From Clostridiaceae bacterium (GTDB lineage Bacteria; Bacillota; Clostridia; Peptostreptococcales; Tindalliaceae): a stretch of 64,000 nucleotides of DNA. Below, piece by piece: positions 44,730-53,401 of this stretch. The DNA lies in contig JAABSW010000010.1 in assembly GCA_011390155.1 (NCBI GenBank), positions 1-64,000 of the forward strand. The letters run 5' to 3'. The notes below the pieces were generated by a model. It made no database searches, was not told the DNA's origin, and saw nothing but the letters and a program-made list of their open reading frames with translations. A program made the translations under genes and the position numbers. Position 1 is the first letter of the stretch. The number at the start of each line of letters is the position of its first letter.

Positions 44730-46127
44730 ATGATGAGATCAATGTTTTCCGCTGTGTCGGGCCTGAGAGCCCATCAGCTTCGCATGGATGCCATTGGCAA
44801 TAACATTGCGAACGTAAACACAGTGGGATATAAAGCAAGTCGGGTAACCTTTCAGGAAGTGTTTAACCAAACACTTCGTGGTGCCGGTTCTCCCCAGGAC
44901 GGTTTGGGCGGCACAAATCCACAACAAATTGGTTTGGGCATGAACGTTTCTTCCATGGACACCTTTCATATCCGTGGAGCCGTTGAAAGAACAGATTACA
45001 ACACAGACATGATGATCAATGGGGACGGATTCTTTATCGTTTCCGACGATCCAAATGGACTCAACAGAAGTTATACCCGTGCAGGCAGCTTTTCCTTGGA
45101 CGAGCAGGGAAATCTGGTGACCCCGGACGGTTATCGGGTGATGGGGTATATGGCGGATGATAATGGTATTTTAGAGTCCAACCTAAGTGGTTTGGTGATT
45201 TCCAAGGCACAGACATTTGATGCGAAAGCGACAGATCAGGTGGGGTTTGAAGGGAATTTGAATAGTGAAGCATTGAGCATAGATACTGATACTGATATAA
45301 CCGGAGTCATTAATACTGCTGCAGCGACTGATCCAAGCAATGGTGTCTATAATCTAGATGGAGGAGTCCTAAGCGTTGTACCAGGACGAGAGGAATACAT
45401 TGCCAGAGAAACAACCTTTGAAGTATATGACCAACTTGGAGGAATTCATCGTATTAAACAAGTATTTGTGAAAAATGATGTAACTGCAGCTAACATAAGT
45501 AACTACTCGGTAGAGACTTTTTATTTGAATGACGATGGATCTGTTACACGCGCAACTGGTACTGCAGGTGACCCCTTTGTTGGAGCACCTCCAACGGTAT
45601 CATTTGATGATACTGGTAGGTGGTCTACAGGTGGGCCTCTGGCGTTGACAATAGGTGAAACCTTAACCAATGGAGCAGGTCCCTTGGATATTAATATTGA
45701 TTTTTCGAAACTAACCATGTTCGCAAACGATTCCACTGCTTCAGCACCAAACATCGATGGTTTTAAACAGGGTAGCTTGATTGACTTCTCTGTTGCAGCC
45801 ACTGGTGAAATCACAGGATTCTTTGATAACGGTGAGAACAGAATTGTAGGCAGGGTGGCGCTGGCAAACTTCAAAAATGCTGCAGGACTTGAAAAAACGG
45901 GCGGCAACCTGTACCGGGTAACCAATAACTCCGGTCAAGCTATGGTAGGAGCTCCCGGAGCCGGCGGGTTTGGAAACCTGAACCCTGGTTCTCTGGAAAT
46001 GTCAAACACTGATTTATCCAGAGAATTTACAAACATGATAACAACACAAAGAGGGTTCCAGGCGAATTCCCGTATCATCACCACCAGTGATGAGATGCTT
46101 CAGGAAGTAGTCAATTTGAAACGATAA
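44730..46127 (+). CDS. flgE: Flagellar hook protein FlgE
   Basis: FlgE polymerises into the hook. The N terminus RSMFSAVSGLRAHQLRMDAI, with NIANVNTVGYKASRVTF, and the C-terminal LSREFTNMITTQRGFQANSR, TTSDEMLQEVVNLKR are typical. The middle region (about 175-330) is the variable hook surface. Length is 465 residues. The ends of the gene look richer in G+C than their neighbours. A GC-rich hairpin follows it. Confidence 0.96.
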   Translation: MMRSMFSAVSGLRAHQLRMDAIGNNIANVNTVGYKASRVTFQEVFNQTLRGAGSPQDGLGGTNPQQIGLGMNVSSMDTFHIRGAVERTDYNTDMMINGDGFFIVSDDPNGLNRSYTRAGSFSLDEQGNLVTPDGYRVMGYMADDNGILESNLSGLVISKAQTFDAKATDQVGFEGNLNSEALSIDTDTDITGVINTAAATDPSNGVYNLDGGVLSVVPGREEYIARETTFEVYDQLGGIHRIKQVFVKNDVTAANISNYSVETFYLNDDGSVTRATGTAGDPFVGAPPTVSFDDTGRWSTGGPLALTIGETLTNGAGPLDINIDFSKLTMFANDSTASAPNIDGFKQGSLIDFSVAATGEITGFFDNGENRIVGRVALANFKNAAGLEKTGGNLYRVTNNSGQAMVGAPGAGGFGNLNPGSLEMSNTDLSREFTNMITTQRGFQANSRIITTSDEMLQEVVNLKR

Positions 46128-46165
46128 TGAAGAATATCATCTGAGGTGAACCAGAATAACTTAAT

Positions 46166-46193
46166 CCCCGGGAACCATTGATGGCTCCCGGGG
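46166..46193 (+). terminator. Very GC-rich hairpin between flgE and flbD
   Basis: CCCCGGGA pairs perfectly with TCCCGGGG, with an additional CCA/TGG inner pairing and a four-base loop. Only CATTTAT follows, with no T run, so it may act as a partial terminator or an mRNA end-protector rather than a complete stop. Confidence 0.6.
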
Positions 46194-46213
46194 CATTTAT
46201 AAGGATGGTAGCT

Positions 46214-46411
46214 ATGATTCAACTAACACGTTTAAATAAAAGCGAAATTATGATAAACTCAGATTTGATTCAGTATGTTGAAGAAACACCTGATACGGTG
46301 ATTACCCTGACAAATGGACAAAAGATTGTCGTCGTTGAACCTGCATCAGAGATCGTTAACAAAGTGGTTGAGTTTAAGAAACGTATTTTCATTCAAGAAT
46401 ACATAAAATAA
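46214..46411 (+). CDS. flbD: Flagellar FlbD family protein (SwrD-like)
   Basis: A 65-residue protein of the FlbD/YlzI group, starting MIQLTRLNKSEIMINSDLIQ, with VEETPDTVITLTNGQKIVV. In Bacillus subtilis the homologue SwrD increases flagellar motor power. I used ATG 46214, after AAGGATGG; an in-frame ATG 36 bases earlier lies in the GC-rich hairpin. The order flgE-flbD-motA is common in Clostridia. Confidence 0.92.
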   Translation: MIQLTRLNKSEIMINSDLIQYVEETPDTVITLTNGQKIVVVEPASEIVNKVVEFKKRIFIQEYIK

Positions 46412-46435
46412 TGGCATGAGAAAAGGGGTGCAATT

Positions 46436-47224
46436 TTGGACTTAGCAACGATTGTCGGGATCATAGTGGGGTTAACATTTATTATAATTGGTATCATGCA
46501 AGACGGAGACATTATAACCTTCGTAAACTTTGCATCGATTATGATTGTTATCGGCGGTACAATTGCAGCCACTTTTGTTGCTTATCCCCTTTACACTGTC
46601 ATTGATTCACTAAAAGTTGTCAGAAAAGCTTTTTCGGCTCAAAAAAATGAAGCAGGAATCATTATTTCAAAAATAATTAATTTGGCAAATACCGCTCGGA
46701 AAGAAGGACTATTGGCACTTGAAGAAGCTTCAGAAGACATTGATGATCCTTTTTTACAAAAAGGTGTTATGCTGGTCGTTGATGGAACAGATCCTGAACT
46801 TGTGAGAAATTTGCTTGAAACAGAACTTTCATTTATTGAAGAAAGGCACAAGCAAGGACAAGGAATATTTGAAGTCATGGGAACGTATGCCCCAGCTTTT
46901 GGTATGATTGGTACACTCATCGGGTTGATCAATATGCTGCGAAAACTGGATGACCCATCAACCATCGGACCAAGTATGGCAGTAGCTTTAATTACAACAT
47001 TCTATGGATCGTTACTGGCGAATTTGATTTTTTTACCCATTGCCAACAAACTAAAATTCCGAAGCCGAGAAGAAGTACTTATGAAGGAAATAATGCTGGA
47101 AGGCATGTTATCCATACAGGCTGGCGAAAACCCGCGTATTATTGAAGAAAAATTGAAAGCATTCTTACCACCCAAAGTTAGAGCGGAAATTTCAGAACAG
47201 AAGCAGAAAGGTGAGGAGGAGTAA
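46436..47224 (+). CDS. motA: Flagellar motor stator protein MotA
   Basis: MotA forms the stator ion channel with MotB. Four membrane helices are visible, at about residues 2-20, 30-52, 148-168 and 180-205. The cytoplasmic loop between helices 2 and 3 contains conserved charged residues; GTYAPAFGMIGTLIGLINML is the family signature. Length is 262 residues. The start is TTG after AAAGGGGTG. It overlaps motB by one base. Proton or sodium use cannot be decided from what I can see. Confidence 0.94.
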   Translation: MDLATIVGIIVGLTFIIIGIMQDGDIITFVNFASIMIVIGGTIAATFVAYPLYTVIDSLKVVRKAFSAQKNEAGIIISKIINLANTARKEGLLALEEASEDIDDPFLQKGVMLVVDGTDPELVRNLLETELSFIEERHKQGQGIFEVMGTYAPAFGMIGTLIGLINMLRKLDDPSTIGPSMAVALITTFYGSLLANLIFLPIANKLKFRSREEVLMKEIMLEGMLSIQAGENPRIIEEKLKAFLPPKVRAEISEQKQKGEEE

Positions 47225-47970
47225 TGCCTAGAAGGAAACCGGCGGAAGAAGGTAAAAAAGGAGCGCCGGAGTGGATGACCACTTATGGCGATATGGTAAC
47301 ATTACTCCTCTGTTTCTTTGTGCTTCTATTTGCATTCTCAGAAATTGATGTGCAAAAATTAGATGCTTTTGTTCAATCTTTTCAGGGAGCAGTAGGTGTA
47401 CTGGAATCTGGCAGAACAATAGAACCAAGTGAACTGCTGTCAGAAGCTGAAATTGATGATCTAACCCTGCAAGAATTACAGGAACTTGAAGATTTTAGAA
47501 AACTCCAGGAGAGAATGGAAGAATTTCTGGAAGAACGAGACATGGCTTCTGATGTATTGGTATCATTGGAAACAAGAGGACTAATATTACGTTTTCAGGA
47601 TAATGTGTTGTTTGATTCAGGAAGAGCAGAAATCAAACCGGATTCACTTGAGATTCTTCAATTTGTTGGAATTGTTCTTCAGGAACCTGATTTCGCAGAA
47701 AAATTTGTGCGGATTGAAGGGCATACTGACACTGATCCATTGAGACCGGGGGCTCCTTATGAAACAAACTGGGAGTTGTCTGTTACAAGGGCTGCAAATG
47801 TAGTAAGATATATGATAGAAGAATTAGGTGTTGAGGCCATGCGATTTTCTGCGTCGGGGTATGGTGAGTACCATCCAGTTGCCCCAAATGATACACTTGA
47901 TAATAAGGCTAAGAACCGCAGAGTTGATATTGTGATCCTTCGATCAGAATTCACTGCCACAAGCCAATAA
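47224..47970 (+). CDS. motB: Flagellar motor protein MotB
   Basis: MotB anchors the stator to peptidoglycan. A basic N terminus leads to PEWMTTYGDMVTLLLCFFVL, in which the conserved Asp (TYGD) binds the driving ion. The C-terminal OmpA-like domain has RIEGHTDTDPL and ASGYGEYHPVAPN. Length is 248 residues. It is encoded with motA inside the operon, as in many Clostridia. Confidence 0.95.
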   Translation: MPRRKPAEEGKKGAPEWMTTYGDMVTLLLCFFVLLFAFSEIDVQKLDAFVQSFQGAVGVLESGRTIEPSELLSEAEIDDLTLQELQELEDFRKLQERMEEFLEERDMASDVLVSLETRGLILRFQDNVLFDSGRAEIKPDSLEILQFVGIVLQEPDFAEKFVRIEGHTDTDPLRPGAPYETNWELSVTRAANVVRYMIEELGVEAMRFSASGYGEYHPVAPNDTLDNKAKNRRVDIVILRSEFTATSQ

Positions 47971-47992
47971 CTGATTGCCTGGAGGGATGCAC

Positions 47993-48409
47993 ATGAATTT
48001 AAAGAAAATTATTATCATCTCATTAATTGCGTTTTTGGTAACCGCCATATTGGTGGGAGGACTATTATATTTATTTGTATTCAGAGCACCTTCTGACGAC
48101 GAAGTCGAGTTGGAGACATACGAATACCAGTTGGGAGAATTCTCCACTAACCTGGGTTCTCAGCGCAGTTTTTTTAAAGGGGAAATTGTTGTTGAAACAA
48201 CCGATGAAGAACTATTGGAAGTCATGACAAAAAGGAATGTTATGCTGCGAGATCGTGTAATCAAAACACTCATTGGCAAGGGAGCCGAAGATGTGCTCAA
48301 CCCTGAAGGCCAGCAACAATTAAGACAGGAACTGATACAGGTGGTCTCTGAGGTGGTTAAATCAGATCAAATCACCAATGTATATTTTGTGGATTATATC
48401 GTGCAGTAG
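47993..48409 (+). CDS. fliL: Flagellar basal body-associated protein FliL
   Basis: FliL is a single-pass membrane protein that supports the stator. The membrane helix is at about residues 5-27, after KK; the rest is the stomatin-like extracellular domain. Length is 138 residues. I used ATG 47993 with GGAGGGAT upstream. It is followed by fliM, the usual order. Confidence 0.92.
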   Translation: MNLKKIIIISLIAFLVTAILVGGLLYLFVFRAPSDDEVELETYEYQLGEFSTNLGSQRSFFKGEIVVETTDEELLEVMTKRNVMLRDRVIKTLIGKGAEDVLNPEGQQQLRQELIQVVSEVVKSDQITNVYFVDYIVQ

Positions 48410-48421
48410 GAGGTGACCGCC

Positions 48422-49417
48422 TTGGCAGATGTTTTGTCGCAAAATGAGATTGATGCTTTATTGGCACAACTTAGCAGTGGCGAAGTTGATGCAGAAGAAA
48501 TGAAAGATGTTAAACAGGAAAAGAAAATCAAAGTTTACGATTTTAAAAGTCCTAAAAAGCTTGCAAAAGACCAACTAAGAACCCTGCAGATAATACATGA
48601 AAATTTTGCCAGGGCTTTAAACACATTTCTCTCAGGCTATTTACGAACATATATTCATGCAGAAGTTAAAAATGTAGAAGAATTATCATATTATGAGTTC
48701 AGTAACTCAGTGGTAAATCCTGCTGTACTATCAATCGTAAATTTTCAACCACTTTCAGGACAGATTATTGTTGATCTGTCTCCAGCAATTGCATTTAACA
48801 TTATCGACAGAATTCTTGGTGGAAGTGGAAAACCTTTTAATGAGTCGAGAACATTTACTGAAATAGAATTGACATTGATTAAAAAGTTAAAACGTCAAGT
48901 AATTGCTCTAATGGAGCAACCTTGGGAAAATGTGATTGAGCTGGAGCCAAAACTGGACAAAATAGAAACAAATTCCCAGTTTGCTCAAATTGTATCACCA
49001 AATGAAACAATCGCTTTGGTCACATTAAGTTTAAGAATTGGAGAAGTTGAAGGATTATTAAATATTTGCCTTCCACATCTTGTAATTGAACCGATTATTG
49101 ACAAACTGAGTACAAAGTTTTGGTTTGCCAGCATAAGCAAAGCTGTTACAGAAGATGACAGGGAAAAACTGCAAAGAAGAATAGAAAAAACACAAGTGGA
49201 AATGATGGCTGAATTATCTCACACTTATATAACAGTCAGGGATTTCTTGGACATGCAAGTAGGTGACGTGATTCGACTCGATAACCCAACTGATGGAGAA
49301 GTAACATTGTATGTTGGAGACAAAATGAAATATATCGGAATTCCTGGAACCAGTAACAATAAATTGGCTGTCAAGGTTATTAGTAAGCAGGAGAAAGGAG
49401 ATGAAAATGATGAGTGA
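48422..49417 (+). CDS. fliM: Flagellar motor switch protein FliM
   Basis: FliM receives CheY-P and, with FliG and FliN/FliY, forms the switch. The N terminus LSQNEIDALLAQL is the CheY-P binding element. The CheC-like middle domain follows and the C-terminal SpoA domain ends LAVKVISKQ. Length is 331 residues. TTG 48422, seven bases after AGGAGGTG, is preferred over an in-frame GTG 48413. It overlaps fliY by 11 bases. Confidence 0.94.
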   Translation: MADVLSQNEIDALLAQLSSGEVDAEEMKDVKQEKKIKVYDFKSPKKLAKDQLRTLQIIHENFARALNTFLSGYLRTYIHAEVKNVEELSYYEFSNSVVNPAVLSIVNFQPLSGQIIVDLSPAIAFNIIDRILGGSGKPFNESRTFTEIELTLIKKLKRQVIALMEQPWENVIELEPKLDKIETNSQFAQIVSPNETIALVTLSLRIGEVEGLLNICLPHLVIEPIIDKLSTKFWFASISKAVTEDDREKLQRRIEKTQVEMMAELSHTYITVRDFLDMQVGDVIRLDNPTDGEVTLYVGDKMKYIGIPGTSNNKLAVKVISKQEKGDENDE

Positions 49418-50603
49418 TATGTTATCCCAAGAGGAGATAGATGCCTTACTAAGCGGCGGCGAACCAACAAAAGAAGAAGAACCGCCATCTCCGCAGTCTG
49501 CCTCTCCTAAGGCTGAATTCAGTGAGCAGGCAAAAGATACCATCGGTGAAATTGGAAATATAAGCATGGGTACAGCCGCAACAACATTATCTACATTATT
49601 AAACCATAAGGTAGTGATTACGACTCCAAAAGTTGCATTAATGAGCATAAAACAGCTTTCTGAAGACTATCCATTGCCCTTTGTTGCCGTTGAAGTGAGA
49701 TACAAAGAAGGAATCAAGGGCACGAATTTAATGGTTCTGAAAGAGTCGGATGTAAAAATAATCACTAATTTAATGATGGGTCAGCCCCCTGAAGCAACAG
49801 ATGAACCGATCACAGACCTTCATTTAAGTGCCATTGCAGAAGCTATGAACCAAATGGTTGGGTCATCATCTACGTCTCTATCAGAAATGTTTATGAAAAA
49901 AATTGATATAAGTCCACCAAAAGCCTTCCAGTTGGATTTGCAAACCCCTGATTTAAATCAAATGGTATCAGATTTAGATGAAACATTTGTACGGATAGCC
50001 TTTAAAATGGAAGTTGGAGACTTAATTGACAGTGAGATTATGCAATTAATCCCCATTGATTTTGCCAATGAAATGGTACAAATTTTGATGCCTGAGAGTG
50101 CTGATAATGTTATTGAACAAGTTCCTGAGGTTGAAATGGATTCACCAAAATCGGTGGAAATGGAAAAGCAAACCAGCAATGCTGTTGATGATGACTTTAT
50201 GATGGATTTTGAAGATGAACCAGCACCATCCCAGCCTGAATCACCTAAAGCTGTGCCCCCACAAAGAGCAAGACCTCAGCAAAATGTAAATGTACAGCCT
50301 GCACAGTTTCAATCATTTGAAGAAAGTAGTCCTCACTACAGTGTGCCGGAGAATATTTCACTAATTCAGGATGTGCCACTTAAAGTCACCGTTGAGTTGG
50401 GAAGAACTGTCAAGAGAGTGAGTGAAGTGCTGGAATTTGGCCCTGGCACAATCGTCGAACTGGATCGAATTGTGGGAGAACCTTTAGATATATTGGTCAA
50501 TGGACAATACGTTGCAAAAGGTGAAGTTGTTGTTATTGATGAGAATTATGGCATTCGAGTTACAGACATCGTTAATCCCAATAAAAGATTCTCAAAAATA
50601 TGA
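49407..50603 (+). CDS. fliY: Flagellar motor switch phosphatase FliY (FliN-like)
   Basis: FliY is the Gram-positive FliN homologue fused to a CheC-like CheY-P phosphatase. The N terminus LSQEEIDALLSGG resembles FliM's. The phosphatase domain retains both E-x-x-N sites, in GEIGNISMGTAATTL and AEAMNQMVGSSSTSL. A Pro/Gln-rich linker (about 270-310) joins the C-terminal SpoA/FliN domain, with VPLKVTVELGRT and ILVNGQYVAKGEVV. Length is 398 residues; ATG 49407 or 49410 follows AAGGAG. Confidence 0.94.
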   Translation: MMSDMLSQEEIDALLSGGEPTKEEEPPSPQSASPKAEFSEQAKDTIGEIGNISMGTAATTLSTLLNHKVVITTPKVALMSIKQLSEDYPLPFVAVEVRYKEGIKGTNLMVLKESDVKIITNLMMGQPPEATDEPITDLHLSAIAEAMNQMVGSSSTSLSEMFMKKIDISPPKAFQLDLQTPDLNQMVSDLDETFVRIAFKMEVGDLIDSEIMQLIPIDFANEMVQILMPESADNVIEQVPEVEMDSPKSVEMEKQTSNAVDDDFMMDFEDEPAPSQPESPKAVPPQRARPQQNVNVQPAQFQSFEESSPHYSVPENISLIQDVPLKVTVELGRTVKRVSEVLEFGPGTIVELDRIVGEPLDILVNGQYVAKGEVVVIDENYGIRVTDIVNPNKRFSKI

Positions 50604-50606
50604 TGC

Positions 50607-50635
50607 TTTATGTTTGATGAGAGATTGTGTATAAT
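50607..50635 (+). promoter_or_regulatory. Possible internal promoter upstream of cheY
   Basis: TTTATG, 17 bases, TATAAT in the 114-base gap after fliY, the widest gap in this part of the operon. The -35 match is weak and the -10 is perfect. It could boost cheY and the export genes. Confidence 0.5.
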
Positions 50636-50648
50636 GAAAACCGTAGAA

Positions 50649-50690
50649 CCCGACAAAATCGACAACCAAGTGAGAGGTTGATTGACTCGG
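50649..50690 (+). promoter_or_regulatory. Imperfect hairpin in the cheY leader
   Basis: CAACC and GGTTG form the apical five-base stem around an eight-base loop. AAT/ATT and CCGA/TCGG can extend it. It has no T run. It may be a regulatory leader of cheY or an mRNA stabiliser; no riboswitch class was recognised. Confidence 0.35.
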
Positions 50691-50717
50691 CCGATCAAGA
50701 ATAGAGGAGGAAATTGA

Positions 50718-51080
50718 ATGGCAAATGGTATTCTTATCGTAGATGATGCAGCTTTTATGCGGATGATGATTAAAGATGTTTTAACAAAAAATGGATTGGA
50801 AGTCATTGGAGAGGCAGAAAATGGTGCTGTTGCTGTGGAAAAATTTAAAGAACTAACACCAACATTAACCATTATGGATATTACAATGCCAGAATTAGAT
50901 GGTATTGAGGCTGTTAAAGCCATTAAACAGATCGATCCCAATGCCAAGATCATTATGTGTTCAGCCATGGGACAACAAAGTATGGTTATTGAAGCAATAC
51001 AGGCTGGTGCGAAAGATTTTATTGTTAAACCGTTCCAGGCTGAGAGAGTTATTGAAGCGGTTAAAAAAGTAATCGGATAA
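50718..51080 (+). CDS. cheY: Chemotaxis response regulator CheY
   Basis: A 120-residue single-domain receiver. The acidic pair is in ILIVDDAAFMRMMIKD, phospho-acceptor Asp54 in TIMDITMPELDG, the Ser in MCSAMGQQ and the Lys in DFIVKPFQAERV. AGGAGG lies before ATG. It follows the phosphatase FliY and precedes the export gate genes, the standard Gram-positive order. In Bacillus, CheY-P promotes smooth swimming. Confidence 0.97.
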   Translation: MANGILIVDDAAFMRMMIKDVLTKNGLEVIGEAENGAVAVEKFKELTPTLTIMDITMPELDGIEAVKAIKQIDPNAKIIMCSAMGQQSMVIEAIQAGAKDFIVKPFQAERVIEAVKKVIG

Positions 51081-51096
51081 TTAAAGGATGTTGCAA

Positions 51097-51489
51097 ATGG
51101 ACAACAATGCTGTCACTTCATTATTTATGTTTTTTGTAACAACTACGTTGATTATCATTGCTGCCTATTATACAACAAAATTTATCGGGCAAAAGGCAGC
51201 TGGTTTTTCTAAAAGAAAGCACATAAGTTTATTGGAAAAAAATAATCTTCCGGGCAATTTATCCATAGAAGTTGTGAAAGTTGCTGATCAAGTGTATTTA
51301 TTGGCATGTCGTGGTAAAGATGTCACGCTTTTGGATCGATATTCGATGGATCAGTGGTTAGAAATGAAATCAGCGGATAAGATCATGGAGTTTAATGAGC
51401 CTTCTAAAAACAATTTTAACCCATATAAAGACAGAATTGATAGTTTTAGAAAACGTTTTGTAATGGATCCTTATGAAAAAAATGAGTAA
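51097..51489 (+). CDS. fliO: Flagellar biosynthetic protein FliO/FliZ
   Basis: FliO assists assembly of the FliP export gate. The 130-residue protein has one membrane helix near residues 5-27 and a short cytoplasmic region with NLSIEVVKVADQVYLLACRG, a FliO-type core. ATG 51097 follows AAAGG; ATG 51088 is too close to the site. Weak conservation is normal; placement directly before fliP supports it. Confidence 0.88.
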   Translation: MDNNAVTSLFMFFVTTTLIIIAAYYTTKFIGQKAAGFSKRKHISLLEKNNLPGNLSIEVVKVADQVYLLACRGKDVTLLDRYSMDQWLEMKSADKIMEFNEPSKNNFNPYKDRIDSFRKRFVMDPYEKNE

Positions 51490-51495
51490 AGAAGG

Positions 51496-52305
51496 GTGAT
51501 TAAGATTAATAAGATCTTACATCAAATAATTGATCACCCTGACAATTGGAAAAAAAATGTTTTGGTGATCGCAATAACGGTATTTTTTCTTATCCTATTC
51601 CAATCAATAACGGTATCCGCTGCACCGTTGCCAATACCAAGTTTTGATATTAATGTTGGTGAAGCAGAAAATCCCGAACAAGTTGCCACAAGTTTGCAAA
51701 TATTATTTTTGTTAACTGTTTTATCTCTTGCACCAGCTATATTGATTATGCTGACCAGCTTTACCCGTATTGTAATTGTTTTGGGATTTATAAGACGTGC
51801 CATTGCTACCCAAACAACTCCGCCTAACCAGGTAATTATTGGTTTGGCATTGTTTCTTACACTTTTCACTATGAGAACGGTCATTACTGATATAAACCAA
51901 AATGCGCTTCAGCCATATTTAAACCAGGAAATTAATCAGATACAGGCCTTTGATAATGCTATGAATCCTGTCAGGGAGTTTATGTTCAGACAAACACGCG
52001 AAAAAGACCTCGCTATGTTTTCTGAGATTGCAGAAGAAGGACCATACGAAGAACTTGCTGATATTTCCAACACAGTCTTAATACCATCATTTATTATTAG
52101 TGAAATGAAAACAGCCTTTCAGATAGGATTTGTACTTTTTTTGCCATTTATTGTACTGGACATGGTAATCGCCAGTACCCTGTTATCGATGGGGATGATG
52201 ATGTTACCACCAGCAATGATATCGCTGCCTTTTAAAATTCTCCTTTTTATAATGGTAGATGGTTGGAATATTATTATTCGCTCACTTGTTACCAGCTTTA
52301 GATAA
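51496..52305 (+). CDS. fliP: Flagellar export gate protein FliP
   Basis: FliP is a core export gate component with FliQ and FliR. It has an N-terminal signal-like hydrophobic segment (about 22-42), then LLTVLSLAPAILIMLTSFTR and SFIISEMKTAFQIGF and VASTLLSMGMMMLPP-like sequence, the family hallmarks. Length is 269 residues. The start is GTG 51496, directly after AAGAAGG, so its position is less certain. Confidence 0.94.
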   Translation: MIKINKILHQIIDHPDNWKKNVLVIAITVFFLILFQSITVSAAPLPIPSFDINVGEAENPEQVATSLQILFLLTVLSLAPAILIMLTSFTRIVIVLGFIRRAIATQTTPPNQVIIGLALFLTLFTMRTVITDINQNALQPYLNQEINQIQAFDNAMNPVREFMFRQTREKDLAMFSEIAEEGPYEELADISNTVLIPSFIISEMKTAFQIGFVLFLPFIVLDMVIASTLLSMGMMMLPPAMISLPFKILLFIMVDGWNIIIRSLVTSFR

Positions 52306-52317
52306 GGAGAGAATGCC

Positions 52318-52587
52318 ATGGATGAAATGCAGATCATAGAACTGGGACAACAAGCGATGTTAACAATACTAATTATGTCTGCGCCTATGCTCGGCTTTGG
52401 TCTGATCGTTGGCTTGAGCGTCAGTATATTTCAAACAATTACTTCCATTCAGGAACAAACACTTACTTTTGTCCCAAAAATCGTTGCTGTATTTGCTTCT
52501 GTAATTATTTTTGGCCCTTGGTTACTTTCTGTAATCATAAATTATACGAATGAACTTTTCAACAATCTATCAAGGTTTATTCAATAA
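52318..52587 (+). CDS. fliQ: Flagellar export gate protein FliQ
   Basis: An 89-residue protein with two membrane helices, at about 15-37 and 50-75. LSVSIFQTITSIQEQTLTFV and PKIVAVF are the family signature. AAGGAG lies before ATG. It follows fliP by 12 bases and precedes fliR. Confidence 0.96.
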   Translation: MDEMQIIELGQQAMLTILIMSAPMLGFGLIVGLSVSIFQTITSIQEQTLTFVPKIVAVFASVIIFGPWLLSVIINYTNELFNNLSRFIQ

Positions 52588-52602
52588 AGAGTGGTGCAGT
52601 CA

Positions 52603-53391
52603 ATGGAACAAACGATGATTGAACTTCTGTTACAAAGAGTTGATTTATTTTTACTTATTTTTATGCGCGTTACTGGTATTTTTTTAATTGCACCAATATA
52701 CAGTAATGAGAATGCACCAATTCCAACACGCATTGGCTTGGTTGCCATGATTAGCTTTTTACTATTACCTATTGTAAATTCTGCTGCGATTATATCTGCA
52801 GAACAATGGAGTACTTTTACTTACTATGCTGCACAGGAATTATTGATTGGTTTATCCATCGGTTTTGTTGGAGCTATATACTTTTCAGTGACCACTCTAG
52901 CAGGCACATTATTAGACAGACAAACAGGGTTAGCGTTAGCTAATGCAATCGATCCACTTACTGACACAGAAGTACCAATGTTGGGTAACTTTTATAATAT
53001 ATTGTTTCTATTTTTATTTTTGGGCATTAATGGGCATCATATTTTTATAAAAGCGCTAGCAGATAGTTATGAAATACTGCCGATAGGCTATACGATTTCC
53101 ATTACTGATGATTTGCTTAGATTGATGATCGTCTATTTCAGGGATATTATGATTTTGGCGTTTATACTAAGTACACCAGTAGTGGTGACATCATTTTTGG
53201 CCAATGTTGTTTTAGGCATTTTTGCAAAAACAATGCCCCAAATAAATGTATTTGTGGTAGGAATGCCCCTTAGAATTGTTGTGGGAATGTTAACAATTTG
53301 GATAACCATGCAAGCACTTCTTCCTTTCTCTGAAGGTTTTTTTGACAGAGTTTTTCTGGGAATTTATCAAATGATCCGCATGCTATCGTAA
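52603..53391 (+). CDS. fliR: Flagellar export gate protein FliR
   Basis: FliR completes the FliPQR gate. The 262-residue protein is very hydrophobic, with about six membrane helices. FLLIFMRVTGIFLIAPIY near the N terminus and GTLLDRQTGLALANAIDP and GIFAKTMPQINVFVVGMPL are typical. I used ATG 52603 after GAGTGGTG. Ten bases separate it from flhB. Confidence 0.95.
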   Translation: MEQTMIELLLQRVDLFLLIFMRVTGIFLIAPIYSNENAPIPTRIGLVAMISFLLLPIVNSAAIISAEQWSTFTYYAAQELLIGLSIGFVGAIYFSVTTLAGTLLDRQTGLALANAIDPLTDTEVPMLGNFYNILFLFLFLGINGHHIFIKALADSYEILPIGYTISITDDLLRLMIVYFRDIMILAFILSTPVVVTSFLANVVLGIFAKTMPQINVFVVGMPLRIVVGMLTIWITMQALLPFSEGFFDRVFLGIYQMIRMLS

Positions 53392-53401
53392 GGATGATGA
53401 T

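Noticed and set aside
44730-46127. Higher G+C at both ends of flgE, suggesting a mosaic or transferred gene
   Set aside because: Sampled stretches vary between about 37% and 57%, but the middle is not consistently low, and conserved axial-protein termini alone could explain it.
50690-50697. GCCGATCA before cheY, resembling a sigma-D -10 box (GCCGATAA)
   Set aside because: No TAAA-type -35 lies 15 bases upstream, and the bases form part of a hairpin.
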